Made by a program: the position numbers and the translations under genes
In this document: positions 29,385 to 40,341 of the stretch, in pieces
How positions within the stretch are numbered: position 1 is the stretch's first letter
Layout of the letters: every line of letters begins with the position of its first letter
The notes under the pieces: model-generated
What the model saw: the letters and a program-made list of their open reading frames with translations, nothing else
Database searches by the model: none
Told to the model about the DNA's origin: nothing
Source: Tausonia pullulans
Lineage: Eukaryota; Basidiomycota; Tremellomycetes; Cystofilobasidiales; Mrakiaceae
DNA: 64,000 bases
Assembly (NCBI GenBank): GCA_951802195.1
Contig: OX637623.1
Span: 930,001 to 994,000, forward strand
Direction of reading: 5' to 3'

Positions 29385-29970
29385 CTACTCCCAGACCTTC
29401 TTCGCCTTGTTGCGCTTGAGCTTGTGATGAGAAAGAGAGCGGGGGTCAGCCTTCGCCTCATTCCCGTCGAGACGCGTCGATGACCAACGACAATCGGCTC
29501 GAGACGCACCTTGCGCTCCTCGGCCTCCCTCGCCTTCATCTCGAGCTTCTCCTTGAACTCTTCGCCTTTCTCCTTGTTCTTCGAGCTCCGTTTGTTTTTC
29601 TTCGAGCTCTTCGGAGCTGACTTCGCCCCCGACGGCGAGGCCTTCTTGCCCCTTGCCTCCGAGGAGTCGGTCGACGCCGACGAGACCGACTCGGACAGGA
29701 GCTTCGTCGGCTTGCGCGCCGGTGCGATGTGTGGCGTCGCCGACGTTGGAGGAAGATGGGCCTGAGAACGGTGGGGAAGGACCTCGAGCTCTTGGGTGAT
29801 GCGCGACTTGGCCGCGACAGGTCCTGGAGGTATGGGAGGCGAAGGTGTGCGCGTTCACAGATGGCGGTTGGCAGTGGGGAGCGGTCAGCGAGGAGCACAG
29901 CGGGAGCTTCCGCTTGATTAGGAGACGCACGGGAAATGGAGGAGGTTGAAAGTACGTTGGTGAGGGTCAT
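29385..29970 (-). CDS. Small Lys/Ser-rich protein of unknown function
   Basis: Three exons join in phase. ATG at 29970 gives MTLTNVLSTSSISR. After an intron come PVAAKSRITQELEVLPHRSQ and SATPHIAPARKPTKLLSESV, then a Ser/Lys-rich stretch (GKKASPSGAKSAPKSSKKNK) and a charged helix (KGEEFKEKLEMKAREAEERK). The last exon reads LKRNKAKKVWE and stops at 29385-29387. The product would be about 130 residues, very basic at the end, with no membrane segment or known domain that I can name. The basic helix could mean RNA or ribosome binding, or a nuclear location; that is a guess from composition. Clean splice phases, a bias to C/G in third positions and the absence of stops in one joined frame support it as a real gene. 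Confidence 0.55.
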
Positions 29971-32077
29971 GACTGCTGCAGAAAGGGAGTGGTGGCGGAG
30001 AGAGAGACGCGTCCAAAGGAGCAAGCAAGAAGCTGGGAGGAAGGCCTTGAAATTGATTTGCGCACCTGTCTCCTTGCTGCTGGACAGGTCAAACAGCGAC
30101 TTATTTTGTCCGTTAAGGACTTAGCGACGCTCGGCGAAAAAACCTCCTCCTTGAAAAGGAGTCGAGCGTTACCTGAAAATTTAGTTCCTTCCTTTTCTTC
30201 CGATGGGATGGCGCTGATACAAGCCGAAGCTCCATACGCGACGGAGCGGTGAAGTCAAGTTCACAATCACATGAACTTGTTCTCGTCCTGTTCCATCGGT
30301 CGACTTGGTCCATCTGCTCTTCAGCTCCTCTCCATTGTCCTCACCCAGCCATTAGACTTCCCTCGTATTGGGCGTACGCCGAACAGGCCATCTTGCTAGC
30401 TCGCTCGCAGAGACATGAGAACCACGATACGGCGAACGTCAACGTGACCTCCACCGTTCACCACACTCTCCGTTCACTTCTACTTACTGCCTTCGGCAAA
30501 ATGACGGTTGTTGAACTCTAAAAGACCCAGACCATGGCAGGGTGCTGGTCTCATCGTCGTTCAGATCGTCATTTTCTACTCTTGAATTGAGCCCTTTCCT
30601 CGTCAACAGTCACGGTCATACTACCTACCCAAGGCGCGAGGAAAGCCAGATTGTTACATGACACTTTGGCTCAATCGGCCATGCCATGCTTCCGATTCAT
30701 TCAGTGTATTTCCTTCTGAGTCTGTGGCATCTGCGTCCTCGATGTGAGACGTTCTCAAAACTTCACTCTCTCGCAGTCGGAGCCACCGAGCGTGGTCGTC
30801 GACTCCGGTTATATTGACCCGGCTTCAGGATGTCAGCTGCCACAAGATCAGCTGCGACTTGGTCTGGTCTATAATGATCCGCCGCATGGACGGCATTCGG
30901 GGTAGAATATTGCTCCGGGAAGAGAGAGGAACAGCGCCCATGCTATCACCTATCACCTGCCAGAGCGAGAGGAGTCTGGGGGACCGGGTCGATCCGCGCT
31001 CAGCCTTGCGGGGATCGTATTTGGGCTCTCCTCAAACCTCCGTGCCTGACAGGCAGGCCGGAGAATCTCAAATTAGCACCCAACCCCCAGTTTTTCTGCT
31101 CCTTCCTCTTTCAGAGCAAGAGGCCAATCGACTGAACCGCTTCTCGCGGTCAAGCACAAATCCACTTATCGGCGCTGTGTACGAAGCCCCGTGGGTCTCG
31201 GGCTGCAAGCTGGTCCGACTTGTGGTTTCCCCTTGCGTCAGTTTACATTTCGGCGGATCAAAGACATGCGCCAAAGGACCGGGAAGTGGACCGTGTGGCG
31301 AAGGAAGGGGGCGGTCGGAGACGCGGAGGTGAAGGTCCGTCGACGTCTACCCTTTGCCGCCCGCGGATCTGCAAGGAAACAGAGCAAGCCCTGAGCAAAT
31401 TAACAGGTCATTGGCCGTTCTGCACGATTGGCTGGGAGCGCGAAGCAGAGAGCGCGGGTCAACACCGGACCGGCTCATAACTCTACGTCAGAGGCGTTTT
31501 CGCGCCGAATGCGACCGAAGAAATGTCACTCCTATCGGCGTTTTCATGAGCTGGATGCATGTTTGGTCTCCTTCGACCTGTAGCGAGAAAATGCTACTCT
31601 CTCTTCTCCTTACGATGAAGTAAGTTCCTGCCGCAGTTCCACGCATAGGCACCCTCATCCTCCTCAACACGGTCGACCGGTCCGAGGAGGGACAGCACCG
31701 GGACACTAGCTCTTTAGGCTTGTCTGACGGCCTTGCCTGCCTGATGCGGATGTAGAGATAGATAGTGTGGGGCCAAGACCATCGTACGCGGGAGTCCGAA
31801 ATAAACCACATCTCTCCACAATCAAATGACGATGGGACTTCCGGCGTGACTTTGCCGGGTTCCCTTGGCCGTGGGGCTCACCAGGGCGCAAAGTGAGGGG
31901 TCCTCCGTCATAACACCCCCTCATTGTTCTCCTCGGCCCCGATGAAAATCTCTGATCCTCTTGAACTGGAGTCCTCAACCTCACCTTCCCTTCAACCCAC
32001 ATTCCCCCCAATCCCCACCTCCCCCTCCCCTCCCCTCTCCTTCCCCACCGCCTGCCTTTCTTTAGGAACCACGCACC
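29971..32077. other. 2.1-kb divergent intergenic region before the sugar transporter
   Basis: No convincing coding exon was found over 2.1 kb. The last 100 bases before the transporter's ATG (about 31975-32065) are an almost pure C/T tract, as seen in front of strongly expressed fungal genes. The length suggests a large regulated promoter for the transporter. Plus-strand open frames around 30814-31330 lack splice-consistent or family-like sequence. Confidence 0.5.
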
Positions 32078-34598
32078 ATGCAGGAGAAAGAGCAGCAGCA
32101 GCAAGTCGCCCAGAGTCCGCCCAAGACTCATAAGCGAGTCCAGCCGAAAGCGTCTGAGCGTCGCTGGCTTGGCCTGAGGGGCAATGGCCTCATCAATGCC
32201 ATTAGTGCGTTCCGCTTTCATTGCTACAGCAGAAGTGGCAGAGGAACAACGAGAAAGCTGGGGCATCGGCTCAGGAACAGGTACTTACAGGTTGCTTCGG
32301 TCTTTCGTGCTGCAGCCGCCACCGCCACTATGGGGTTCCTTCTCTTCGGATACGACCAGGGTGTCATGGTGAGCCCCTTTTCAGCTCACCGTTATTTTCA
32401 AAACGTCTGCTGACTTTCTCCCCTCTTAGGCTGGAATCATTACCTCTAAGCAGTTCTACGTGCGTCGAACAAGATGTGCTCGAGACGCAATCGACCCTTA
32501 CCAATCCTTGCCTTTCCTCCACGCTTGCCACAGCGCGAGTTTCATCAGATCGTTTCCACCGGTCCCGATGACGTTCACGCCGCCACGATTCAAGGAACCG
32601 TCGTCGCCGTCTATGAGGTCGGATGCTTTGCTGGAGCGTAAGTTTGGCTTCCTACCGTGCACTAACTAAACTTGAGGTTCCGCTGCTTACGTGTTCGCCC
32701 TTCCAACAGGATCCTTGCTTTCTTCTTCGCTGAGGGCCTTGGTCGCCGCAAGATGATTTGGAGTGGGTCCTCAGTTTCTCGTATAATTGCCTTTTGGACA
32801 GATATTGATACCTCTTCCTGCCATTTTCAGTCGGATCCGCTATCATGATAATCGGAACTGTTATTCAGGTCGCTGCTTTCGGCCCTCACAAGGGCTTTCT
32901 CCAGTTCATGATTGGTCGTGTCATCACCGGGGTTGGAAACGGAATGAACACCTCCACGATCCCTTCATGGGTCGCCGAGTGCTCGAAGTCGCACAACCGC
33001 GGATTCCTTGTCTGCATTGAGGCCTCCATGGTCGCTGTTGGAACCCTCATCTCGTATTGGATCGACTTCGGACTCTCTTACGTTGATTCTTCTGTCTCCT
33101 GGAGGGTGAGTGCAGTTCATCATCGCAGCGGCAAGGATGACGGTCTGACGCCTTCGTTCTCGCCCCAGTTCCCTATTGCCCTTCAGGTTGTCTTCGCCGT
33201 TATGCTTGCTTGGGGTATTTGGGTCCTCCCCGAGTCCCCCCGTTGGCTCTTCCAACACGGACATGAGGAGGCCGCATCCCAGATTGTTGCAGATCTTCGT
33301 GACGAGAATGTCGAGGACGAGGACTGCCAGCGTGAGATTCGCCTGATCGTCGATGGAATCAATGCCGCCGCTGCCATTCAGGGTGGCGCCAGCACTCGCG
33401 AGCTCTTCATCGGTGGCAAGAAGCAGCATTTCCGTCGCATGGCTGTCGGAGCTTCATCCCAGATCTTTCAGCAGGTGCGGGCTTTCCGGATGGTCATTAA
33501 AGCCGTGGCCTTGGGACTGACTCAGAACGCCCGTGCCACAGCTTGGAGGTTGCAATGCCGTCATCTACTACGCCACCGTCCTCTTTGAGCAGTCCATCGG
33601 TCTTGAGACTCGTCTATCGCTCATCCTTGGTGGTGGTGAGTCGCAGCGAGGTTGTTGAATGACGAGCGAATATTGTGCTGACAAACCTGTCACTTCTAGT
33701 CCTCTCGACCGTCTACGCCCTCGCCGCTCTCACCTCTTTCTTCCTCGTCGAGACCCTGGGTCGTCGCAAGATGTTCCTTATCGGCTCCGCCGGCCAGATG
33801 GTTGCTATGATAATTACCTTCGCCTGCCTCATCCCTGGCGACGCTCAGTCCGCCAAGGGTGGAGCGTTCGGACTCTTCCTTTATGTGAGTTGCGCGAAAA
33901 CTTTCCGACATTTTGTCTATCTTCTGACGTGGCTTGATCCTGCAGATCATCTTTTTCGGCTCGTGCTGGCTCCCGCTTCCCTGGCTCTACCCCGCCGAGC
34001 TCAATCCCTTGCGCATCCGTACGAAGGCCAACGCCGTCTCAACCATGGCCAATTGGTGAGTCCTGCTCGACAGGCATATCGAATGTCTTATTGCGCTATC
34101 AGCTTATTGATGTACAATTACAGGCTGTTCAACTTCCTCGTCGTTCAAGTCACTCCCGTCATGACTGCTTCGATCACTTGGGGAACTTTCCTCATCTTCG
34201 CCTGTGCCAACGCCCTCTTCATCCGTGAGCTCCTTGCCAGCGCTTGCGCAGACCCATCGCCACTGTCGCTGATGCTGAATTCCATCCACTCTCCAGCCGT
34301 CATCTACTTCTTCTACCCGGAGACAAAGGGTCGCACTCTCGAGGCCATCGACGTCATCTTCGCCACTGCCTTCGAGGAGAAGGAGCGTCCGACTCATGTC
34401 GCCAAGCGCATGCCGTCTCTCACCAACGCTGAGGTTGAGCAGATGACCGAGAAGCTTGACATTCACGGTGTTCGTGACGACGCCGAAAAGCAGGTCGGGA
34501 CCCCTTCGACTCACTCCTCTGGCCATCATACCCCGACCTTCGGAGACGAGGTTGCCCAGGACCGCCTCGCTCGGCCCGGCAACAATGCTGCTCCTTAA
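32078..34598 (+). CDS. MFS sugar (hexose-type) transporter
   Basis: Proton-coupled or facilitative sugar carrier of the major facilitator superfamily, twelve membrane helices expected in the plasma membrane. Exons join to give MQEKEQQQQVAQSPPK, then helix 1 TATATMGFLLFGYDQGVM, AGIITSKQFY, EGLGRRKMIW (loop 2-3 signature), IGRVITGVGNGMNTSTIPSW, the PESPRWLF motif after helix 6, IFQQLGGCNAVIYYATVLFE (helix 7, the QQ..G.N sugar-binding pattern), VETLGRRKMFLIGSAGQM, PLPWLYPAELNPLRIRTKA and FFYPETKGRTLEAIDVIF. The C-tail is hydrophilic and ends RPGNNAAP. About eight introns. The substrate cannot be told from sequence; similar fungal proteins include hexose, lactose and quinate-type carriers. Convergent with the next gene. 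Confidence 0.92.
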
Positions 34599-35290
34599 AC
34601 AGAGTAGATTTGCGCTTTATGTCCCTCCTCCCTTCACTGTGTTTTTAGATATCGCGCCCCTTGGAGGGTCAGTCGTCGACGTCATTCGCTCGGAGTCAGC
34701 TGGACATCTCTTCTCTTTCTCTTCTCTCATGCCGGATCTTGCGCCTAGTGCGCTTGTAGCTCCTAGATAAAGGGCTTGTTTTTGCTCTTCCCCCATAATT
34801 TTCCCTTCCATCTTTTCATCTTCATATCACTAGACGTCCTCGTGGCATCAGCTAATGGCCCTTTAACAGGTAGAGCTCCCGTGCAATGCTATGGTTGCTC
34901 TTCCTCTGCCAAGCGAAGACAGTATCGTAGCTCAGGGTTCACGAAAGCTTGCTCGCAGGCAATAATGCCACTTCCTTTACGTTAGACGAAAGGCCTCAAG
35001 GCCTCACTTCTGCTCTAGAGGTATGATAAATTGAGGTATGCCGAAGAAAGGAAAGTGATGCTAGGGAGTGGTCGAATGGGCTGATAATCGATCTGTGGCT
35101 AGTTCACACGCACCTCTCCAACCGTTGCATGTTTAACAATCGCACTCGCAGTCATAATGAATCGATAAGAAAAATATAGGGTTCTGAAAAATCAAAGATA
35201 ACCCCTGTTAATAGCAAATAGTGGCCAGTGTCCTCCATCTGCACCCGTCCAAACACCGCTCGCCTCTCACCTCTTCCGCCCCTATCTCTC
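34599..35290. other. Intergenic between two convergent genes
   Basis: About 690 bases between two stop codons, more AT-rich than its surroundings, especially 35010-35220. This is expected for facing 3' untranslated regions and terminators. No gene was recognised. Confidence 0.55.
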
Positions 35291-37449
35291 CTACTCGTAG
35301 TCGTAGTCTACATCATCAAATCCGACATGTATACCCAGACCCACAATCGGTTTTTCCTTCGGTGGTGCCGGCTGCTTCGGCGGCGCGGGGATAACCGGTC
35401 GAACCGGTTTCTTGATCACGGGCGCAGGAGGAAGGGTGTCATCGCCGTCTCCGTCGGCGACGAATGCCGCAGGCCGCGGTCGTCCAGCCCCATGCCAGCC
35501 AGGAGCGCCGACTTTCTTGGGCAGTGCTGGGGGAGGAGGGCGGCGGAACTCGACGTCGACGGAGTCGAGGAGCTCGTGAAACTCGCCGGAGGTTTGCAGG
35601 CTGGAGGGACGAGGAAGGACGAGACCCCGGGTTCAACGAGCAAACCCAGACAGCTGAACGAACGAGTTGCCGATAGTTACTCACCGGCGGACCTCGAAGA
35701 AGTTGCCAACGGGGTCACCGCCGACGACCAGGAGCGGCAGCGACTGGCCGGTGATGCGCTCCAGGACCTCGACGAGGTTGGTGTAATCGGCTGTAAGAAT
35801 GACGGTGGTCGTGAGAAGATGTTTCAAGTGTTACGAGAAAAGGAGTTTTGCTCACACCGACCCGTCAGGTCGACTAAGACCGGCTCCGGCTTGATGACTA
35901 GGCGCTCGAGGACGGCTCGAATGGTCATGAAGCCACTTTAAGGAACAACAACCGTCAGTCATCATGCAAGATGTTGAGCAACTATGATTGAACAAACGGG
36001 TCCTTTACGCGACCAATGATCATGACCTGCGCGCCACTGAGAGGGCCGTGACCAGCCCAGAACTCATCGACCAGCTGGCCAATGGTCGTTTTACCAGCCT
36101 CCGTGTAGGGGTTGAAGTCAAGGACAAGCTCTAGAACAGTGAACGTAGATCAGAAGCTGCCGTGCATGTGGGCACGGAGACAGAACTCACGAGGGTCTAC
36201 AGGCTCTTTGGGGTCGATTTCCGGCAAGACGTGAGACTCGATCGAGGAGGTAATGAACTGAGAAAGGGAGCATCAGTCCAAAAAAAAGGTACCAGAGAAC
36301 TAGCATCACCCAATCGCTTCAAACGCACGTGAAGCACCGCGCCGAGCTCCTCCCTCGGATCCGCCCAAGCCCAGTTCTTCATCAAGTCTTTCCAGTCGGT
36401 CTTGCTGGCTAGGGACGGTCCTTGATAGATGATGGGCGTAACCAAGGCAGGTGCTCGAAGGGCGGCCGCACGGTGAACGTGAGATGAGGAGGGCCGATGT
36501 TCGCCGGAACTGCTGATGAATGTGCGAAAGATGACGCTGAGAGCGAGGAGAAGGGAAAGAACATCAGTCTCTCTCTCAACTTCTCTTGCTATCTAGACGT
36601 GATATAAGTACAGGAGACTGATGACGGTCATGCTGATGAGCACGAGCTCCTGTACAGCTGGAGAGAGCCGGTTCATCAGAGGGACGCGTCGCAGCAACGC
36701 CCTCAGCGCCGATCGACGCGTTGATCGGCCACCAAGCACGTAGTCGCGCGCTCGCAGGGGGACGAGAAGACCGTCCTGTACAAGTAACCGTCAATGAGCG
36801 CAATCCCTCAATAGATCGACAGAGAAAGAGAGAAAGCCTGTCAACACGCACGACTGTCGACGGCTTCCTCTCTGGCGGGTCGGACCACCCGGAACTGGAC
36901 GAGAACAGCGCATCGACCCAACTGCCGCTGCCCTGCTTCTCGTCTGGCGCGGGGGGCAAAGGCAGGGGCCAGCTAGTCGCTGTCGCTGTTGTCGTCTCCT
37001 GGTCGGCCTGGAAACTGTGGGGAACGGTGTGGGCTGGTGTGGCGTGCTGGCTGACATACCGAGCGATCGCTGGTGGGGATAGGACGGGCGACGAGTGCAC
37101 ACTCTCGAGACTTTTGCTGCTCGGACTGCTGTGGCTCGGGTGAACGTAGCCGTTAGGTGCGACAGTTCCGGGCGGCGATTGGATGCCCTTGATGGAGCTG
37201 GACCGTGGGCGAAGGGACTGCTGCTACAGGCGGGTGGGGCTGCGTTCAGCTACGTCGGCCATCTAGTACACGTCATGAGTGTGAGGAATCGACGCGAGCA
37301 ACGAAGCTCACCTGGCCCATGTTCTTGGTCGGCGAAGAGACGACTGAGGACGCATCGCCCTCGGCCTCCGATACATGGTCAGGATGCCTGCCGGTCATGG
37401 AAGTCACCGACGACGGCGAGTCAGACCGATCAAGCTGTCCAGCCGGCAT
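35291..37449 (-). CDS. Membrane-anchored glutaredoxin-fold protein lacking the active-site cysteine
   Basis: A Ser/Pro-rich N-terminus (MPAGQLDRSDSPSSVTSM..; SSPVLSPPAIARYVSQ) is followed by LLVPLRARDYVLGGRSTRR and one hydrophobic segment (LSPAVQELVLISMTVISLL) that should cross a membrane. After VIFRTFISSSGEHRPSSS and ASKTDWKDLMKNWAWADPRE comes a segment with the plan of a class II (Grx6/7-like) glutaredoxin: GAQVMIIGRVKDPGFMTIRA, PEPVLVDLTGRSDYTNLVEV, LERITGQSLPLLVVGGDPVG and FFEVRRLQTSGEFHELL. The cis-Pro region (SLP) and the glycine pair are kept, but the usual CPYS/CSYS site is replaced by KDPGFM with no Cys. The Pro-rich C-tail ends FDDVDYDYE. Splice phases agree throughout. The glutaredoxin-like fold is an inference from pattern; redox activity seems unlikely. 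A secretory-pathway location would match Grx6/7. Confidence 0.7.
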
Positions 37450-39154
37450 GATGGCGTCGAAAGGGGGGGAGGGAATGGCGTGTCGAGTGGGAGAAGGAGA
37501 GGGAGACAAGCCGGGGAAGGCGGGGCAGGAAGAAGCGAGGGAAGAAGAAAGACGAGGCCTAGGAGGCCGAGAGCCTTGCGGCTTGCTGAGTTAGCGTGCG
37601 GTTTGAGGAGGGCCTGCTGAGGATCTGGAGGGTCAGAATGCAGGCGCGTTCGATATGGACGGAAGCTAGACTGCAAATCGAACGCGAAGGGGGAGGGGGG
37701 GAGGGGAGAACGCGAACCTTGAAGAAAGCGGGCCGACCCTCCGCGGTTCCATGGGCAGTGCCATATGACCACTTGATCATCTCGTGTATCTGCTGCCAAC
37801 GATACGCTTTTGGCGTGAGCGGATCCCCAGAGCTCCGACTCCCGTTCCCGGCATTCTTCCTTGCACCCAAGGGGATTTCAGCAGACAGTCGGTGACCTCT
37901 TGCTACTCTCAGTGCCTAAACCATCGGAGTCAGACGAACGGCGACAAGGTGGCCCAACTGGCGGCAGTTTGTTCCCGGGCCACCTTGTCCTCGGAGCCGA
38001 GACGTGTTTTCTTTTTTGCTGCGGGGCCAGTATCACTCCACTTACCCCGTGCGTATACAGCAAGAGGGGACGACGATCGAGACGTGGGTTTCCGGTCAAG
38101 ATCATTTTATGATGCGAGTGGCAAGCCATTAGTGATGCAGCCGAGAGAGGGGATGAATTTGTCTTTAAATGTAGGAGATACTCATACGTATTATGTCACG
38201 CCGGATGACCGCAACACAAGACATAATTGCGCGAGTCGTGCTATCCTGGCGGCGAGGTCGGCCATCGAGGGATCTAGCAATGATCTGTGCCTGGTCCCAT
38301 CCAGCGTGCAAGAACGTGATCAGCTCTTTACAGGGACCGATGAGTGGGTAGACGTTGACTGAGTTCCAAGCGGAGCTCTTGCGCTCGCATTGCATGCTAG
38401 CTGCGCACGCCATTTTCAGCCAAAGGACGTGCCTAACACAAGTCTTCTCCCGAGCAACGCCGTTCAGCGGATTTTTGTCTGTATGTATCAGTAGCGGCGG
38501 TTTCCTTAGCAGCTCCAGGCGATCGTCGTCTAGCGCCATCAGTGACGTAGCGATCATTGTTCAAGCCCCTCCCTCCTTCGACCCCACTCGACGGAGCCAT
38601 TTTACACGGCCAGTCAAGTCCATCGAGGATCAATCTCAGATTATCAGAGCGCCCTGTCCCGCTGCTCCCTCTAAGCCCGGTCCTGTCTTCTTCGTCGACG
38701 ATGACGACTCCTTTATGTGTCTCCGCATCGCTAAGTTGACCGTAGATGGGACTCCATCGGCTCCCTCTCGACGACCGCCAACTCCCGCTCCTCGCTGTCT
38801 GCTCAACAGGAACAACAAGGGCTTCACTTCCTCTATCCCCTCGCTTTATTCAGCCCGACATACTTCTGGGCTCGGATACGTGTTTGTTACCACGGCTGCC
38901 TTACGCTCGATTCCAGTGGGGGCCAAGAAGCGTGGCCTGCTGAGTATTAAGACGCGGAGAGTGGAGTCGAGTCAAAACAATTGAATGGCATCGCGGCAAG
39001 TAACTGTCCAACAAGTTGACGCAGGTATCGTCTCGCCGACGACGACGATAGCCGCTCTGCTGTTTCTTAATAATAAAGCAAGTGTATCAGACTGACTTAC
39101 AGCTCCATTTTCGCTTTGCCTTCTAGCCCAAGGGATGCCCTCAACACATTGCCC

Positions 39155-39274
39155 CTAGAATCCAATTTCCCGCTCGTGGTCCAGTTGAGGCCATCCGCCG
39201 CAGCTCTTAGCGTCTTCCTCCGACTTCTCAGCATCCATGGCCTCCAGCTCGCGGTCTAACTCGATGAGCTCCCA
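39155..39274 (-). pseudogene. Orphan terminal exon, unidentified gene or remnant
   Basis: Exactly 40 codons follow an acceptor (CTTGCAG) and end with TAG at 39155-39157. The translation starts WELIELDRELEAMDAEK and ends GGWPQLDHEREIGF, with coding-like codon use and charged helix character. Only a very short possible intron (about 27 nt) is visible upstream and no convincing preceding exon. It could be the last exon of a small gene I failed to trace, or a relic. Confidence 0.3.
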
Positions 39275-40018
39275 CTGCAAGTCAGCCTTCTTCTACTCAC
39301 AGCCGGGCCCGAGTGACGCCCCGAGGCCGATGGAGGATTGAGAGATACTCTACCAGCCGAAAATCGACAGCTCTAGCTAAATATATTCAAACCTTCCATC
39401 ACTGCCTCCCTCCAGAGGCCCCTCGCAGACCGGGTATTTGCCTTTCACCCTCCAACGTCCTCAACGTGAACTAATACTACCATCCTCCACCCTCGCGGCC
39501 TCCCCTGGACTACGCATACGACCTGATGGAGACGCCGTCGGCCTCAGGGTCAGCGCCAGGCGGTGTCAAGGATGAGATGGGGATAGAGGCGCTGCGCCAA
39601 CAACCGGCATCTTCGACTTGAGGATTAGCTTAAAGCAGCCCGGATCCAAGTCGACTTGTTTAGTGGAACCTTCGCTTGATTCTATGACGGCTAACCGTAG
39701 TCGGTGGGGGGACCGCCGGAAGATCTGGGCTCGTCAGACACGGGCGGCGGGGAAATGATGCGCGACTATCCGTTCTGGGCGAGTGCGCCGGTGAACTTTG
39801 TCGAAATGTGGTATGAGAGGATCTATGACGCTTCAGGGAGAGGAGGTCACCGAACAGTTGGTGGCCACTCTTTCGCAACATGGCCGAGTGGATCCGCTAC
39901 GTCGACAACTCAGGACCTGGGTCCTAGCTTGGAGGAGATAGGGCAGTAACCTACACGAGCTTAAATCTTGGATTGCGTGTCCTGTTGTGATTGATATGAG
40001 ACATCCGTGGTGTGGCAA

Positions 40019-40041
40019 GAGACGAGACGAGACGAGACGAG
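40019..40041 (+). repeat. GACGA pentanucleotide repeat
   Basis: Four to five tandem GACGA units in non-coding sequence about 300 bases before the Atg11 start codon. Confidence 0.85.
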
Positions 40042-40341
40042 GGCGTGTGTACGTGCCAGCCAGTTTGGCCGGGTCGGGGACGACCGACCGCGCCGAGGCG
40101 TCTGCCCGTTCTCTGGTCTCGCCCAACACCACCACCTCCTCGCCTCGCTTATCACTCAAGCCGGCAGCTGGGACCACCTCCTGTCAGGTCACTGTCTCTT
40201 GACCTCCACAACACTCTCCTTCTGAGACCCTCCCGCACTCGTGAACTCCTCGCTCGCCTCCAGCCTTCGTTCTCAAAGGCCACGCGTCGTCGTCGACCTC
40301 GCCGCCTCCCACCCAGGCATCTCGCCTGCCATTCTCACTAG

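Larger units (their letters stand above)
37450..40341. other. Gene-poor 2.9-kb region with coding-like fragments
   Basis: No complete gene was recognised between the glutaredoxin-like gene and ATG11. Three pieces look coding. The first is a 40-codon terminal exon on the minus strand at 39155-39274 (WELIELDRELEAMDAEKSEE.. to ..HEREIGF). The second is a plus-strand segment near 39510-39620 (DYAYDLMETPSASGSAPGG). The third is a plus-strand segment at 39700-39850 (GEMMRDYPFWASAPVNFVEM, WYERIYDAS). I could not connect them into one gene. A CGAGA pentamer repeat lies at 40019-40041, just inside the ATG11 upstream region, whose last part is CT-rich. Confidence 0.45.

Noticed and set aside
30814-31332. 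172-codon plus-strand open frame in the transporter promoter region
   Set aside because: No start context, no domain and no splice-consistent continuation; treated as chance.
37559-37870. Minus-strand open frame with KAYRWQQIHEMIKWSYG
   Set aside because: No ATG at the apparent beginning, no convincing upstream exon, and only a short tail after a possible splice; not enough to call a gene.
38355-38984. 209-codon plus-strand open frame
   Set aside because: No domain, irregular codon use and no flanking splice pattern; open frames of this size are common by chance in GC-rich DNA.
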